From Sphaerochaetaceae bacterium (GTDB taxonomy: Bacteria; Spirochaetota; Spirochaetia; Sphaerochaetales; Sphaerochaetaceae): a stretch of DNA of 36,148 bases. Both the position numbers and the translations under genes were made by a program. Below are positions 29,264-36,148 of the stretch, piece after piece (within the stretch, counting starts at the first letter, position 1; every line of letters begins with the position of its first letter). Below the pieces are notes generated by a model. That model was not told the DNA's origin and made no database searches. It was given only the letters and a program-made list of their open reading frames with translations. The stretch lies in NCBI GenBank assembly GCA_024405015.1, contig JAKSPE010000005.1, positions 1-36,148 on the forward strand, in the 5' to 3' direction.

Positions 29264-30640
29264 ATGGCTAAAAATGAGATCCCTTACAAAATCTATCTGA
29301 ATGAGAATGAGATTCCAAAACAGTGGTACAACCTCCGTGCTGACATGAAGAACAAACCAGCACCTCTTCTCAATCCGGGAACACTTGAGCCAATGAAGGC
29401 TGAAGAGCTTGAAGCCGTTTTCTGCAAGGAACTTGTCCAGCAGGAACTTGATAATGAGACAAAGTTCTTTGACATTCCACAAGAGATTCAGGACTTCTAC
29501 AAGATGTATCGTCCATCTCCAACCGTTCGTGCCTATTGTCTTGAGAAGGCTCTTGGAAGCCCGGCTCACATCTACTATAAGTTTGAGGGTAACAACACAT
29601 CCGGAAGCCACAAGCTCAATTCCGCTATCGCTCAGGCCTATTACGCCAAGAAGCAGGGCCTGAAGGGTGTCACAACCGAAACTGGTGCCGGCCAGTGGGG
29701 TACTGCACTGAGCATGAGCTGCGCATACCTTGGACTTGATTGCCGTGTCTACATGGTCAAAATCAGCTATGAGCAGAAGCCAGGCAGAAAGGAAGTCATG
29801 AGAACCTATGGCGCCAACGTCACACCATCTCCATCTGATACAACAAACGTCGGTCGCGCAATTCTGGAGAAGTTCCCTGGAACAAACGGATCTCTTGGTT
29901 GTGCCATCAGTGAAGCTGTTGAATATGCTGTAAGCCACGAAGGTTATCGCTATGTTCTCGGTTCCGTTCTGAACCAGGTTCTCCTGCATCAGAGTGTCAT
30001 CGGTCTTGAGGCAAAGGCTGCACTTGACAAGTATGGCGTCAAGCCAGACATCATCATCGGATGTGCTGGTGGCGGATCCAACCTCGGTGGTCTTATCGCT
30101 CCATTCATGGGTGAGAAGCTCAGAGGAGAGAACGACTACAGAATCATCGCTGTTGAGCCAGCATCCTGTCCTTCCTTCACACGTGGTGAGTACAGATATG
30201 ACTTCTGTGATACTGGTGCTGTATGTCCACTTGCCAAGATGTACACTCTCGGAAGCCAGTTCATCCCATCTCCAAACCACGCAGGTGGCTTGAGATTCCA
30301 CGGAATGTCCAGCATCCTTTCACAGCTCTACCACGACGGTTACATGGAAGCAAGATCCGTTGAGCAGTCAAAGGTCTTCGAGGCTGCAGAGTTCTTCGCC
30401 AAGACAGAAGGTCTTCTCCCAGCTCCAGAAAGCAGCCACGCTATCAGAGCAGCCATCGACGAGGCTCTCAAGTGCAAGGAGACAGGTGAGGAGAAGAACA
30501 TCCTCTTCGGTCTCACTGGAACAGGTTACTTCGATCTTTCCGCTTACAAGAGCTTCAATGACGGCGTCATGACAGACTCCATTCCAACCGATGAAGACAT
30601 CGCAGCTTCTCTTGCCAAACTTCCAAAGGTTGACAAGTAA
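29264..30640 (+). CDS. trpB: tryptophan synthase beta chain-like protein, TrpB2 type
   Basis: PLP enzyme of 458 residues. The long N-terminal part and 'MYRPSPTVRAYCLEKALG' mark the TrpB2 class (COG1350), not the canonical TrpB of about 400 residues. The PLP lysine is K117 in 'NTSGSHKLNSA', and the phosphate-binding 'GCAGGGSNLGGL' is intact. TrpB2 proteins convert indole and serine to tryptophan and may act without TrpA. No trpA or other trp gene is present, so salvage of external indole is a reasonable guess, especially in a gut organism. The ATG follows AGGAGGA. Transcription ends at 30657-30692. Confidence 0.92.
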   Translation: MAKNEIPYKIYLNENEIPKQWYNLRADMKNKPAPLLNPGTLEPMKAEELEAVFCKELVQQELDNETKFFDIPQEIQDFYKMYRPSPTVRAYCLEKALGSPAHIYYKFEGNNTSGSHKLNSAIAQAYYAKKQGLKGVTTETGAGQWGTALSMSCAYLGLDCRVYMVKISYEQKPGRKEVMRTYGANVTPSPSDTTNVGRAILEKFPGTNGSLGCAISEAVEYAVSHEGYRYVLGSVLNQVLLHQSVIGLEAKAALDKYGVKPDIIIGCAGGGSNLGGLIAPFMGEKLRGENDYRIIAVEPASCPSFTRGEYRYDFCDTGAVCPLAKMYTLGSQFIPSPNHAGGLRFHGMSSILSQLYHDGYMEARSVEQSKVFEAAEFFAKTEGLLPAPESSHAIRAAIDEALKCKETGEEKNILFGLTGTGYFDLSAYKSFNDGVMTDSIPTDEDIAASLAKLPKVDK

Positions 30641-30656
30641 AGTATAATCCCTTCAT

Positions 30657-30692
30657 GCCCTCATGTACTGTTAGTATGTGAGGGCTTTTTTT
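30657..30692 (+). terminator. terminator after trpB2
   Basis: GCCCTCA pairs with TGAGGGC around a mostly unpaired loop and is followed by T7. It lies 17 bp after the stop codon. Confidence 0.85.
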
Positions 30693-30733
30693 GCTTCATC
30701 ACGGGAAAACTGTGGGATTTGCTGGTGTACCTT

Positions 30734-30893
30734 ACACAGATGACACAGACGTTACAGATAACACAGAATGATACAGATTCAGGGATGAAAAGCTGAATTC
30801 ATGACGTTCATTAACCTTCATGGCGTTCTTGGCGCTCATGACGCTCATGGCGTTCATGGTGTTCTTGACGCTCATAGTGCTCTTGGCGTTCAT
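30734..30893. repeat. degenerate 9-bp tandem repeats in two blocks
   Basis: Block 1 (30734-30778): five 9-bp units on the theme ACACAGATG. Block 2 (30798-30893): about ten units on the theme TTCATGGCG/CTCATGACG, in register apart from one extra base at 30816. The 9-bp period makes every frame read as a three-residue repeat, but no convincing gene covers it. The surrounding 30694-31020 also has three GCTGT copies near 30949-30985 and is otherwise featureless. Confidence 0.75.
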
Positions 30894-31020
30894 ACCAAAC
30901 GGATTGCCGGATCCGTCACCTATCCGTGGAACCATTGAAAACGCTGTCCTTGATGTGCATCGCTGTTACCGCTGTTCCAAGAATATATAGGAACATACCC
31001 GAATATATCGTGAAGAGTCA

Positions 31021-31055
31021 AAAAAGATGACCCCAAGTCCGAAGACCTGGGGTCA
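31021..31055 (-). terminator. terminator of the sugar ABC operon
   Basis: On the minus strand GACCCCA/TGGGGTC plus an inner GTC/GAC stem (TTCG loop; one A-C mismatch) is followed by ATCTTTTTT. It lies 26 bp after the binding-protein stop codon. Confidence 0.88.
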
Positions 31056-31081
31056 AATACTATTTAAAGGGATCAAAGATT

Positions 31082-32371
31082 TCAGTTCTGTGAAGCGTAT
31101 GCCTCAAAAGCTGCCTCGATTGTTGCTACCATCTCATCAACAGCGGCTGGGATTGTCTTTGCCTCTTTGAGGACATCAACGATGTTAGCCTGGAATGAGT
31201 AGTAGATGGAGTAGGCGCTTGGAACCCAGACGTTGGCAAGACCTGCGTTTGAGTTGAGAAGAGAATCAAGTGCAACCTGGTACTGTGGGTTCTCAGAGAG
31301 GAAAGCCTTGTACTGCTCTGTCTCATAAGCGGTTGTTGTGACTGGAACATAACCTGTAGCCTCAGACCACTTTGCCTGGACTTCCGGTGAGATCAGGTAT
31401 TCAAGAACAGTCTTGACTGCAGCGCTGTCTGTGAAGCTGAACAGAGCACCACCTGAGATGACTGTACCACCAGTTGCCTGTTCGTTGACCATTGGAACTG
31501 CTGCAACACCAACTTCGAACTCGCCTGCAACAGCCTTGATGATGCTTGCGAGGTTACTGGATGAAGCAAGAAGTGCTGCGGCTCTTCCGGATGTGAACTC
31601 TGCAGTTGTACCGGAGGAGATGGCGTTCATGTAGCCTGTATCGTAGACAGCCTTCCACTTCTCAAGGAATGCGGCATAGGTGCCTTCCTTTCCGAAGAGA
31701 ACTTCTGTAGGTCTTGCGTCGTGACCGTTTCTGTTGTTGACGAGGTAGCTCAGTCCGTTCTGTGCACCGATGAATGTGCTGAGCTCGAATGTTGCTGGAA
31801 CGCCAACGAATGCGGCGACTTCGAAAGAACCATCTGCATTGAGCTTACCGGTCTTCTTTGCGACCTGGACCATGTCATCGAGTGTTCTTGGTGCTGTGAC
31901 GCCAGCTGCATCGTAGAGAGTCTTGTTGTAGTAGTACAGCAATGCAGAAGCATTGAATGGAAGACCAAGAAGACCCTTCTCTGAAGAGTAGGATGCGATG
32001 GCACAATCAATGATGTCGGAGGTATCGATGCCGAGCTTGTCGACGGTTACCAGATACTCAGAACTGTTCATGTCTGTAGCTGCTGTGGCATCCATCATGG
32101 CGATGTCTGGAAGGGAGTCTGTACCGGAAGCTGCGTTGACCTTTGTCAGAACATCGCTGGCCTTGCCCTGGTAGACTGCCTCAAAATTGATTCCCTTTTC
32201 CTTTCCGATGGTGTCGTTGAAGGTCTGGGCGATTTCGTCAAAGACTGTCTGGTTGGAACCCTGGGCGGAGCTCCATACGGTGACGGTGGTTGTCTCTTTC
32301 TCTGCGGCACCCTGTGCAAAGACAGGTGCGATGGCAAGAAGGGCCAAAAGGATGATGATTGCTTTTCTCAT
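31082..32371 (-). CDS. sugar ABC transporter substrate-binding lipoprotein/periplasmic protein (UgpB-like, family 1)
   Basis: Protein of 429 residues with a signal peptide MRKAIIILLALLAIAPVFAQ; the mature start 'GAAEKETTTVTVWSS' is typical of spirochaete sugar-binding proteins. The fold is SBP_bac_1/8: 'VTVWSSAQGSN', 'GLLGLPFNASALLYYYNKTLYDAAGV', 'GRAAALLASSSNLA'. It resembles UgpB or other glycerol-phosphate, oligosaccharide or polyol binders; the ligand is not readable. The start ATG 32371 follows AGGAGGT. It is the last gene of the operon, 4 bp after the second permease; the strong ribosome site probably lifts its expression. No ATPase gene is present; a shared one elsewhere would be needed. 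Confidence 0.9.
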   Translation of the reverse strand: MRKAIIILLALLAIAPVFAQGAAEKETTTVTVWSSAQGSNQTVFDEIAQTFNDTIGKEKGINFEAVYQGKASDVLTKVNAASGTDSLPDIAMMDATAATDMNSSEYLVTVDKLGIDTSDIIDCAIASYSSEKGLLGLPFNASALLYYYNKTLYDAAGVTAPRTLDDMVQVAKKTGKLNADGSFEVAAFVGVPATFELSTFIGAQNGLSYLVNNRNGHDARPTEVLFGKEGTYAAFLEKWKAVYDTGYMNAISSGTTAEFTSGRAAALLASSSNLASIIKAVAGEFEVGVAAVPMVNEQATGGTVISGGALFSFTDSAAVKTVLEYLISPEVQAKWSEATGYVPVTTTAYETEQYKAFLSENPQYQVALDSLLNSNAGLANVWVPSAYSIYYSFQANIVDVLKEAKTIPAAVDEMVATIEAAFEAYASQN

Positions 32372-32375
32372 GAAG

Positions 32376-33191
32376 TTACCTCCTAATAAGTGCGTTTTCA
32401 ATTCTTCGCTTTGTGAAAGCCAAGATGATCAGGAACGGGATGGTGATCAGTGCCAGTGTTGCCATCTGGGCACCGGTCTCACCGGACTCAGCGAATCCGA
32501 GCATTGTGATTCCGATCTGTATGGTTCTGGTCTTAGGCTTGTTGGTGACAAGCAGAGGCCAAAGATAGCTGTTGAAAGATGTAATGAGCGTCTGGATCAT
32601 GATGGTCAGCGTGGCTGGACCTGAAAGGGGAACCAGAACGGACCAGATGTAGCGCATGTCGCTGGCGCCGTCCATTCTTGCTGCATCATAGGTGTCACGA
32701 CCCTGGGCGGTGAAGGAGCCCATGAGAAGGAGCATCTGTGCAGCGGAGAAAAGTCCTGGGGCAATGATGGCTGTCCAGGAATCCAGAAGTCCGAGGTTGG
32801 CGATGGTCTTGTAGTTCTGGTATAAAATCGCCTCCTGTGGGACGAACAGGGTCAGAACCAGAGCACTGAGAATCAGCTTCTTGCCTCTGAACTGCAGGTG
32901 GGTCAGGGCGAAGGAAGCGAAAATCACGACGAGTGTTCGGATGATGGCGCTCAGAAGGGATGTTCCGATTGAGTTGACCAGATAGTAGCTGAAATAGCGG
33001 TGGTTCAGGGCCTTGATGTAGTTGGACCACATTGGTGTGGTCGGAAGGACCCTGAGCTTGTTGAAGTCTCTCTGGGAGAAGAGGGAAGAGGAAATCATGT
33101 ACAGCACAGGGAATGCCACAACAATGGAGAAGGCAATCAGAAGTACGATTCTGAGATAGTAGCGGAAGATGTCGATTGGCTTTCGCTTCAT
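32376..33191 (-). CDS. sugar ABC transporter permease, UgpE/MalG-like
   Basis: Inner-membrane protein of 271 residues with six transmembrane segments. The EAA loop that contacts the ATPase reads 'TYDAARMDGASDMRYIWSVLVPLSGP' in two stretches (near 167-192). 'TLFVPQEAILYQNYKTIANLGLLDSWTAII' is typical of the UgpE/MalG group. It overlaps the preceding permease gene by ATGA. Confidence 0.93.
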   Translation of the reverse strand: MKRKPIDIFRYYLRIVLLIAFSIVVAFPVLYMISSSLFSQRDFNKLRVLPTTPMWSNYIKALNHRYFSYYLVNSIGTSLLSAIIRTLVVIFASFALTHLQFRGKKLILSALVLTLFVPQEAILYQNYKTIANLGLLDSWTAIIAPGLFSAAQMLLLMGSFTAQGRDTYDAARMDGASDMRYIWSVLVPLSGPATLTIMIQTLITSFNSYLWPLLVTNKPKTRTIQIGITMLGFAESGETGAQMATLALITIPFLIILAFTKRRIENALIRR

Positions 33192-34036
33192 CGGGCCCTC
33201 CTTCTGCTGTTGTAAAGGGCCATGAAAATGGCGGCAATGACAATCACCAGTGCTGACAGTGCGTTCTGCACGCCACGGTTACCGCTCTTGAAAGCTTCCA
33301 GGTAGTAGTAGAACATCACGGTTTCTGTGGATCGGTATGGACCACCCTCTGTGAGGATGATAATTGGTGCAGAAATGAGAATGGCATCCTTGAGAGCCAG
33401 GAAGATGGTCACCAGTGTGGTCTCTCGGATCAGCGGAAGCTCAATCTGCAGGAATAGTCTCCAACCGCCGGCTCCATCCATTCTTGCCGCTTCCAGAACG
33501 CTCTTGTCAGAGCTTCGGAAGGCACACATCAGAAGAATGTAGTCGATACCGAAATCCAGGAAGATTCCCAGGATGACCAATGTGGCCATAGCGCCGGCTG
33601 GCTCTGTGATCCAACCCATCTTGAGTCCTGTGATCTTGTTGATGACCGATGCATTTCCGCGAAAAAGGTCTTTCATGATGAGGCTGTAGGCTGAAAGGGA
33701 GACGGCAACCGGTGCGAAGAACACATACTCCGGAATGGCGGAGAAGCGGCTCTTTCTGCGTGTCATGGATGCGGCAAGTAATGTGACGAACGTGTTTGCA
33801 GGAACAAAGAGAACAATGAAGCGAAGGGAGACCTTCAGACTGTTCTGAAATGCCTTGTCGGCAAATAGCGATCTGTAGTTGGAAAGCCCCGCAAAGCCCA
33901 GAACCTTACCACTTGCGTTTACGGTGAGAAACGACTGGACAAAGCCTATGATGGCAGGATACCAGCAGAACAGTGCTGCCAGTATTACCGCTGGGGCCAG
34001 ATATAGGTATGCCTTTGACTCATTTCTTCGTTTCAC
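33188..34036 (-). CDS. sugar ABC transporter permease, UgpA/MalF-like
   Basis: Inner-membrane protein of 282 residues with six transmembrane segments; EAA loop 'VLEAARMDGAGGWRLFLQIELPLIR'-type near 200-225 and 'SFLTVNASGKVLGFAGLSNYRSLFADKAF' in the first periplasmic loop. The best start is GTG at 34036 (MKRRNESKAYLYLAPAVIL), which matches family N-termini. An upstream TTG at 34072 lies in the -35 box. No ribosome site precedes the GTG, but a -10 box ends 7 bp upstream, so translation is probably leaderless. First gene of a three-gene importer operon with the binding protein last, the reverse of the usual order. Confidence 0.9.
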   Translation of the reverse strand: MKRRNESKAYLYLAPAVILAALFCWYPAIIGFVQSFLTVNASGKVLGFAGLSNYRSLFADKAFQNSLKVSLRFIVLFVPANTFVTLLAASMTRRKSRFSAIPEYVFFAPVAVSLSAYSLIMKDLFRGNASVINKITGLKMGWITEPAGAMATLVILGIFLDFGIDYILLMCAFRSSDKSVLEAARMDGAGGWRLFLQIELPLIRETTLVTIFLALKDAILISAPIIILTEGGPYRSTETVMFYYYLEAFKSGNRGVQNALSALVIVIAAIFMALYNSRRRAR

Positions 34037-34043
34037 GTGAGAT

Positions 34044-34072
34044 AATTTACGGATAAATCGAAGAATGTTCAA
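34044..34072 (-). promoter_or_regulatory. promoter of the sugar ABC operon, predicting a leaderless GTG start
   Basis: On the minus strand TTGAAC (34072-34067), a 17-bp spacer and TAAATT (34049-34044), then 7 bp and GTG 34036. The -35 box and spacing are identical to those of the MerR promoter at 28652. Confidence 0.55.
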
Positions 34073-34101
34073 GTGGGTTTGAAGATATAAATCGTTATAT
34101 T

Positions 34102-34145
34102 GTAATAAAATACATTACATATAAAAACCTTACGTAAGGTTTTTA
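34102..34145. repeat. 24-bp perfect palindrome plus GTAAT/ATTAC inverted repeat upstream of the sugar operon
   Basis: 34122-34145 is perfectly self-complementary, each half being TAAAAACCTTAC or its complement. With A and T tracts at its ends it can act as an intrinsic terminator on both strands, or as an operator. Next to it GTAAT (34102-34106) and ATTAC (34114-34118) form a second small dyad. The element lies 50-110 bp upstream of the operon promoter start. The remainder of 34073-34254 is AT-rich. Confidence 0.65.
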
Positions 34146-34281
34146 ATGGTTAAGAAAAATCTGTAAATCCTTAATGGAAATGATGTAAGTGGTTTAGTTT
34201 GCTTTCGTCAAACCGGAACTGGTCTGCCAGGTTCCATAGTCTTCCAGTTTTTTCTATAATCGTTCCTGAAGTGAGGTCCCT

Positions 34282-34821
34282 ATGGCTTTTATCAATGAGA
34301 ATGAGAAGTACTGCACAACATGCGGTTCCCTCTATGAGGTACGTGACATGGAAGGTGAGGGTAAGGTCCAGTTCTGTCCGACCTGTAACGCCTGGCATTT
34401 TCCGGTCTTCAACACCGCATGCATCATGATTGTCGTTGACAGGGTCAACCGCAAGATCCTTCTGATCAAGCAGTATGGCAGACCGGACTACATTCTGGTT
34501 GCAGGCTATGTGAACCGTGGAGAGGATGCGGAGACTACTGTAGCACGTGAGGTCAAGGAGGAAACCGGCCTTGATGTGGTGCAGATCCACTTCAATCGCA
34601 GCGAATATTTTGAACGAAGCAACTCTCTAATGCTGAACTTCACCGCCTATGTGGATGATGCCTCTTCCATGAAGGTGAATCGCGAGGTGGATTCCTATGC
34701 CTGGTTCAGTTTCGAGGATGCCAGAAAGAACATCAAGGAAGGCAGTCTTGCCAAGAAATTCCTTGAGGCTTATCTGGATGAGGCTCCTTTTCCTGATGAC
34801 ATTTGTCAGACATTGCTATAG
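34282..34821 (+). CDS. NudC-like Nudix hydrolase with zinc ribbon
   Basis: Protein of 179 residues. A zinc ribbon C11-x2-C14...C32-x2-C35 precedes the Nudix domain, whose box runs 'GYVNRGEDAETTVAREVKEETGLD' in two parts, with the catalytic REVKEE near 97. This layout is that of NADH pyrophosphatase (NudC), which also removes NAD caps from RNA. The family motif SQPWPFPxS after the box is not present (here 'RSEYFERSNSLMLNF'), so substrate may differ. A TATAAT (34255-34260) and TGAGGT site precede the ATG. Third Nudix gene of the window. Confidence 0.83.
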   Translation: MAFINENEKYCTTCGSLYEVRDMEGEGKVQFCPTCNAWHFPVFNTACIMIVVDRVNRKILLIKQYGRPDYILVAGYVNRGEDAETTVAREVKEETGLDVVQIHFNRSEYFERSNSLMLNFTAYVDDASSMKVNREVDSYAWFSFEDARKNIKEGSLAKKFLEAYLDEAPFPDDICQTLL

Positions 34822-34853
34822 ACTTCAGGTAACACAGAAAACAGGAGAGGATT

Positions 34854-35051
34854 ATGAAAGGCGCACTTGAACTGATGGAAGAAGCAAAAGACAAGCTTGA
34901 GAAGGCACTTGAGGCTCTTGAGAATCTCAGAGACAGAGAAGACGACGAGGATCGTGCAGACGGCTTTGAAGAGGGCATTGATACTGTTGAGGAGATCCTG
35001 GATTCCCTTGATGATGCCATTGATACCGTTTCTGACGCCTTGGATGACTGA
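34854..35051 (+). CDS. small acidic coiled-coil protein of unknown function
   Basis: Protein of 65 residues, strongly acidic, mostly helical: 'LMEEAKDKLEKALEALENLRDRED' then 'FEEGIDTVEEILDSLDDAIDTVSD'. Two helical repeats with hydrophobic positions every three to four residues suggest a helical hairpin. AGGAGAGG precedes the ATG, and the gene lies 32 bp after the NudC-like gene, with a terminator behind it, so it is likely expressed. I do not recognise the family. Confidence 0.75.
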   Translation: MKGALELMEEAKDKLEKALEALENLRDREDDEDRADGFEEGIDTVEEILDSLDDAIDTVSDALDD

Positions 35052-35073
35052 TAGATCCGGTTTCGGAGAATAG

Positions 35074-35100
35074 AGGCCCGTGCTGATGCATGGGCCTTTC
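35074..35100 (+). terminator. terminator after the small acidic protein gene
   Basis: AGGCCCGTGC pairs with GCATGGGCCT (10 bp, TGAT loop), followed by TTCGCTTT. Confidence 0.8.
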
Positions 35101-35171
35101 GCTTTATATGATGCAGTAACAAGAAGAAACTGGCTAAGATTTGTGTAGTCCTGTACTTTGTGAAATCAACA

Positions 35172-35230
35172 TTGACTTCATTTAGATGAGTTGTTATATT
35201 TAATCTGCAAGTGTAAGCATGCAGCTTACA
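35172..35230 (+). promoter_or_regulatory. promoter and operator of the XRE-ImmA pair
   Basis: TTGACT (35172-35177), a 17-bp spacer and TATATT (35195-35200). Just after the predicted start (near 35207) lies TGTAAGC-ATGCA-GCTTACA (35212-35230), a 7-bp inverted repeat that would be a natural site for the XRE repressor. Confidence 0.68.
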
Positions 35231-35270
35231 TTTCCTGGTCCATTGGTTGCTTATTTAGGGGGAGTTGCAA

Positions 35271-35603
35271 ATGTCGGGAAGAGAATTTGGAGATTACGTG
35301 CACGATCTAAGGATTAAGAAAACTGTATCCTTGAGAAATGCAGCAAAGGAGATGGATATATCAGCGATGTATTTATCGGAGATTGAAAGTGGAAAGAAGA
35401 TACCGTCAGGACAAATGTTAAAGACGATTGCTGACTATTATGGGACCAGCTATTTTCATCTTGTTGTACTCGCTAATAATTCTGTAGAGACAAGTGAGCA
35501 TTCATCAAGAGCTGCAGTAGCAAGAATGGTAGGTGGCCTTTCAGATGAAAAAATTCAGAAAGTAATGGAATATATTCAAAATATGGAAAGCGAGGATCTG
35601 TAA
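35271..35603 (+). CDS. XRE-family transcriptional regulator (ImmR/SinR-like)
   Basis: Protein of 110 residues. The helix-turn-helix 'VSLRNAAKEMDISAMYLSEIESGKKIPSGQMLKTIADYYG' (18-58) is of the XRE/Cro type; the C-terminus 'LSDEKIQKVMEYIQNM' is a probable dimer helix. ATG 35271 follows GGGGGAG at 6 nt; a TTG six bases earlier is less likely. The next gene starts one base after its stop and encodes an ImmA-like protease, the repressor/anti-repressor pair used by integrative elements such as ICEBs1 and by phages. The region is more AT-rich than the rest. Confidence 0.87.
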   Translation: MSGREFGDYVHDLRIKKTVSLRNAAKEMDISAMYLSEIESGKKIPSGQMLKTIADYYGTSYFHLVVLANNSVETSEHSSRAAVARMVGGLSDEKIQKVMEYIQNMESEDL

Positions 35604-35604
35604 T

Positions 35605-36148
35605 TTGGAAATAACTTATCTTGTAGATGCATTAAGCGCAATTGAAATCGAACTTGATTCTGCAGAATTTCTGACTCAATATCAACCGGATGTACTATTC
35701 AGAGACATCACGCGGATGGATGCAGAGAAATTACTTGATGACATTTACCAAGATAGAGGGATGTGCCTTAGGATTGTCTCGGATGAGGAACTTCCAAATG
35801 GAATTCTGGGAGCCTCTGAAATGGATTTGAAGGTAATAAAGATTCGAAAAGCCGATTACGATAATTGCAGAGAAACCGGCTCCAGCAGAATGACGATTGC
35901 ACATGAAGTTGCACATTCCCGATTACACCTTGGCCAATTCGAGAAAAATGGAATGAGGATGTATCAGACTCAAAGCAAACATATTCCAGCGTATGTGAGT
36001 TCTGAGTGGCAAGCCAGGGTATGGGCTTCTTCAGTGATGATGCCTTTCCCTGCGTTGATTAGGCTTTTAAACAAAGTAGGACATAAAACAAAAGAGGAGA
36101 TTGTTCAAGCGATTGAAGACAGGTTTGGAGTCTCAAGTATTGCTGCTC
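35605..36148 (+). CDS. ImmA/IrrE-type metallopeptidase, 3' end outside window
   Basis: The frame is open for 181 codons to the window edge. The zinc motif 'TIAHEVAHSRLHL' has HExxH at residues 100-104, as in the ImmA/IrrE (DUF955) family. ImmA cleaves its cognate XRE repressor to derepress a mobile element. The likely start is TTG 35605, 7 nt after GAGG at the end of the XRE gene; no ATG lies near. The pairing with the upstream XRE gene and the lower GC suggest the edge of a prophage or conjugative element continuing to the right. Confidence 0.85.
   Translation, partial: MEITYLVDALSAIEIELDSAEFLTQYQPDVLFRDITRMDAEKLLDDIYQDRGMCLRIVSDEELPNGILGASEMDLKVIKIRKADYDNCRETGSSRMTIAHEVAHSRLHLGQFEKNGMRMYQTQSKHIPAYVSSEWQARVWASSVMMPFPALIRLLNKVGHKTKEEIVQAIEDRFGVSSIAA

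Noticed and set aside
30734..30893. CRISPR array
   Set aside because: Units are 9 bp, degenerate and without spacers.
30732..30935. 67-codon frame on the minus strand with three-residue repeats (MNA, MSV, MSA)
   Set aside because: The pattern comes from the 9-bp DNA repeat. There is no ribosome site, and the repeat shows one out-of-phase base.
1..36148. tRNA, rRNA or replication origin
   Set aside because: I saw no cloverleaf ending in CCA-type acceptor pairs, no rRNA segments, and no cluster of DnaA boxes or dnaA/dnaN genes. A tRNA scan would be the proper check.

Overview
The window reads as a bacterial chromosome of about 48-50% GC with densely packed genes. A host-associated spirochaete of the Sphaerochaeta/Treponema type fits best. 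The clues are the '...FAQGAAEKE' start of the mature sugar-binding protein, a PyrB-PyrI fusion protein, and the mixture of gene families. The ANTAR regulator and type III glutamine synthetase also resemble those of Clostridia. The assignment is an inference, not a proof.

Layout. 1-2046: end of an unidentified gene, then asparagine synthetase B (minus). 2377-3489: orphan metal/cobalamin-type binding protein. 3698-5184: an intact IS3/IS150-type insertion sequence inserted in the centre of a palindrome. 5229-9184: anion permease, Nudix hydrolase, a MazG-like NTPase, O6-alkylguanine-DNA methyltransferase and a DUF2130 protein. 9228-10997: GtrA-like protein and cation/proton antiporter. 10994-16970: a complete UMP operon from carbamoyl phosphate onward (pyrBI, pyrE, pyrF, pyrDK, pyrC; minus), with two gene fusions and a leader attenuator. 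17053-20572: heterodimeric ABC exporter. 20784-21444: HigB/HigA-like toxin-antitoxin pair. 21476-25909: nitrogen cluster (ANTAR antiterminator protein, degenerate glutamine synthetase-like protein, type III glutamine synthetase). 26269-28035: NiaR-like repressor divergent from a PfoR/EIIC-like membrane protein. 28102-30640: Nudix hydrolase, MerR regulator with a Cys cluster, TrpB2. 30734-30893: degenerate 9-bp tandem repeats. 31082-34036: sugar ABC importer. 34282-35051: NudC-like Nudix hydrolase and a small acidic protein. 35172-end: XRE repressor plus ImmA-like protease, cut by the window edge.

The most interesting signal is in RNA leaders. asnB, the glutamine synthetase-like gene and the type III glutamine synthetase gene each have a 5' leader with the same design. 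A short hairpin carries a hexanucleotide loop with A at position 1 and G at position 4, the known ANTAR recognition rule. The 5' arm of an intrinsic terminator begins inside that loop, so the two structures exclude each other. An ANTAR-domain protein is encoded in the same cluster. Together they look like a local nitrogen regulon controlled by antitermination. The glutamine synthetase-like protein beside the ANTAR gene has lost residues normally needed for metal binding, so it may be a sensor rather than an enzyme.

A second theme is leaderless expression. At least four genes have a good -10 box 6-7 bp upstream of the start codon and no Shine-Dalgarno sequence. The pyr leader also encodes a possible 16-codon peptide that stops 3 nt before the attenuator hairpin.
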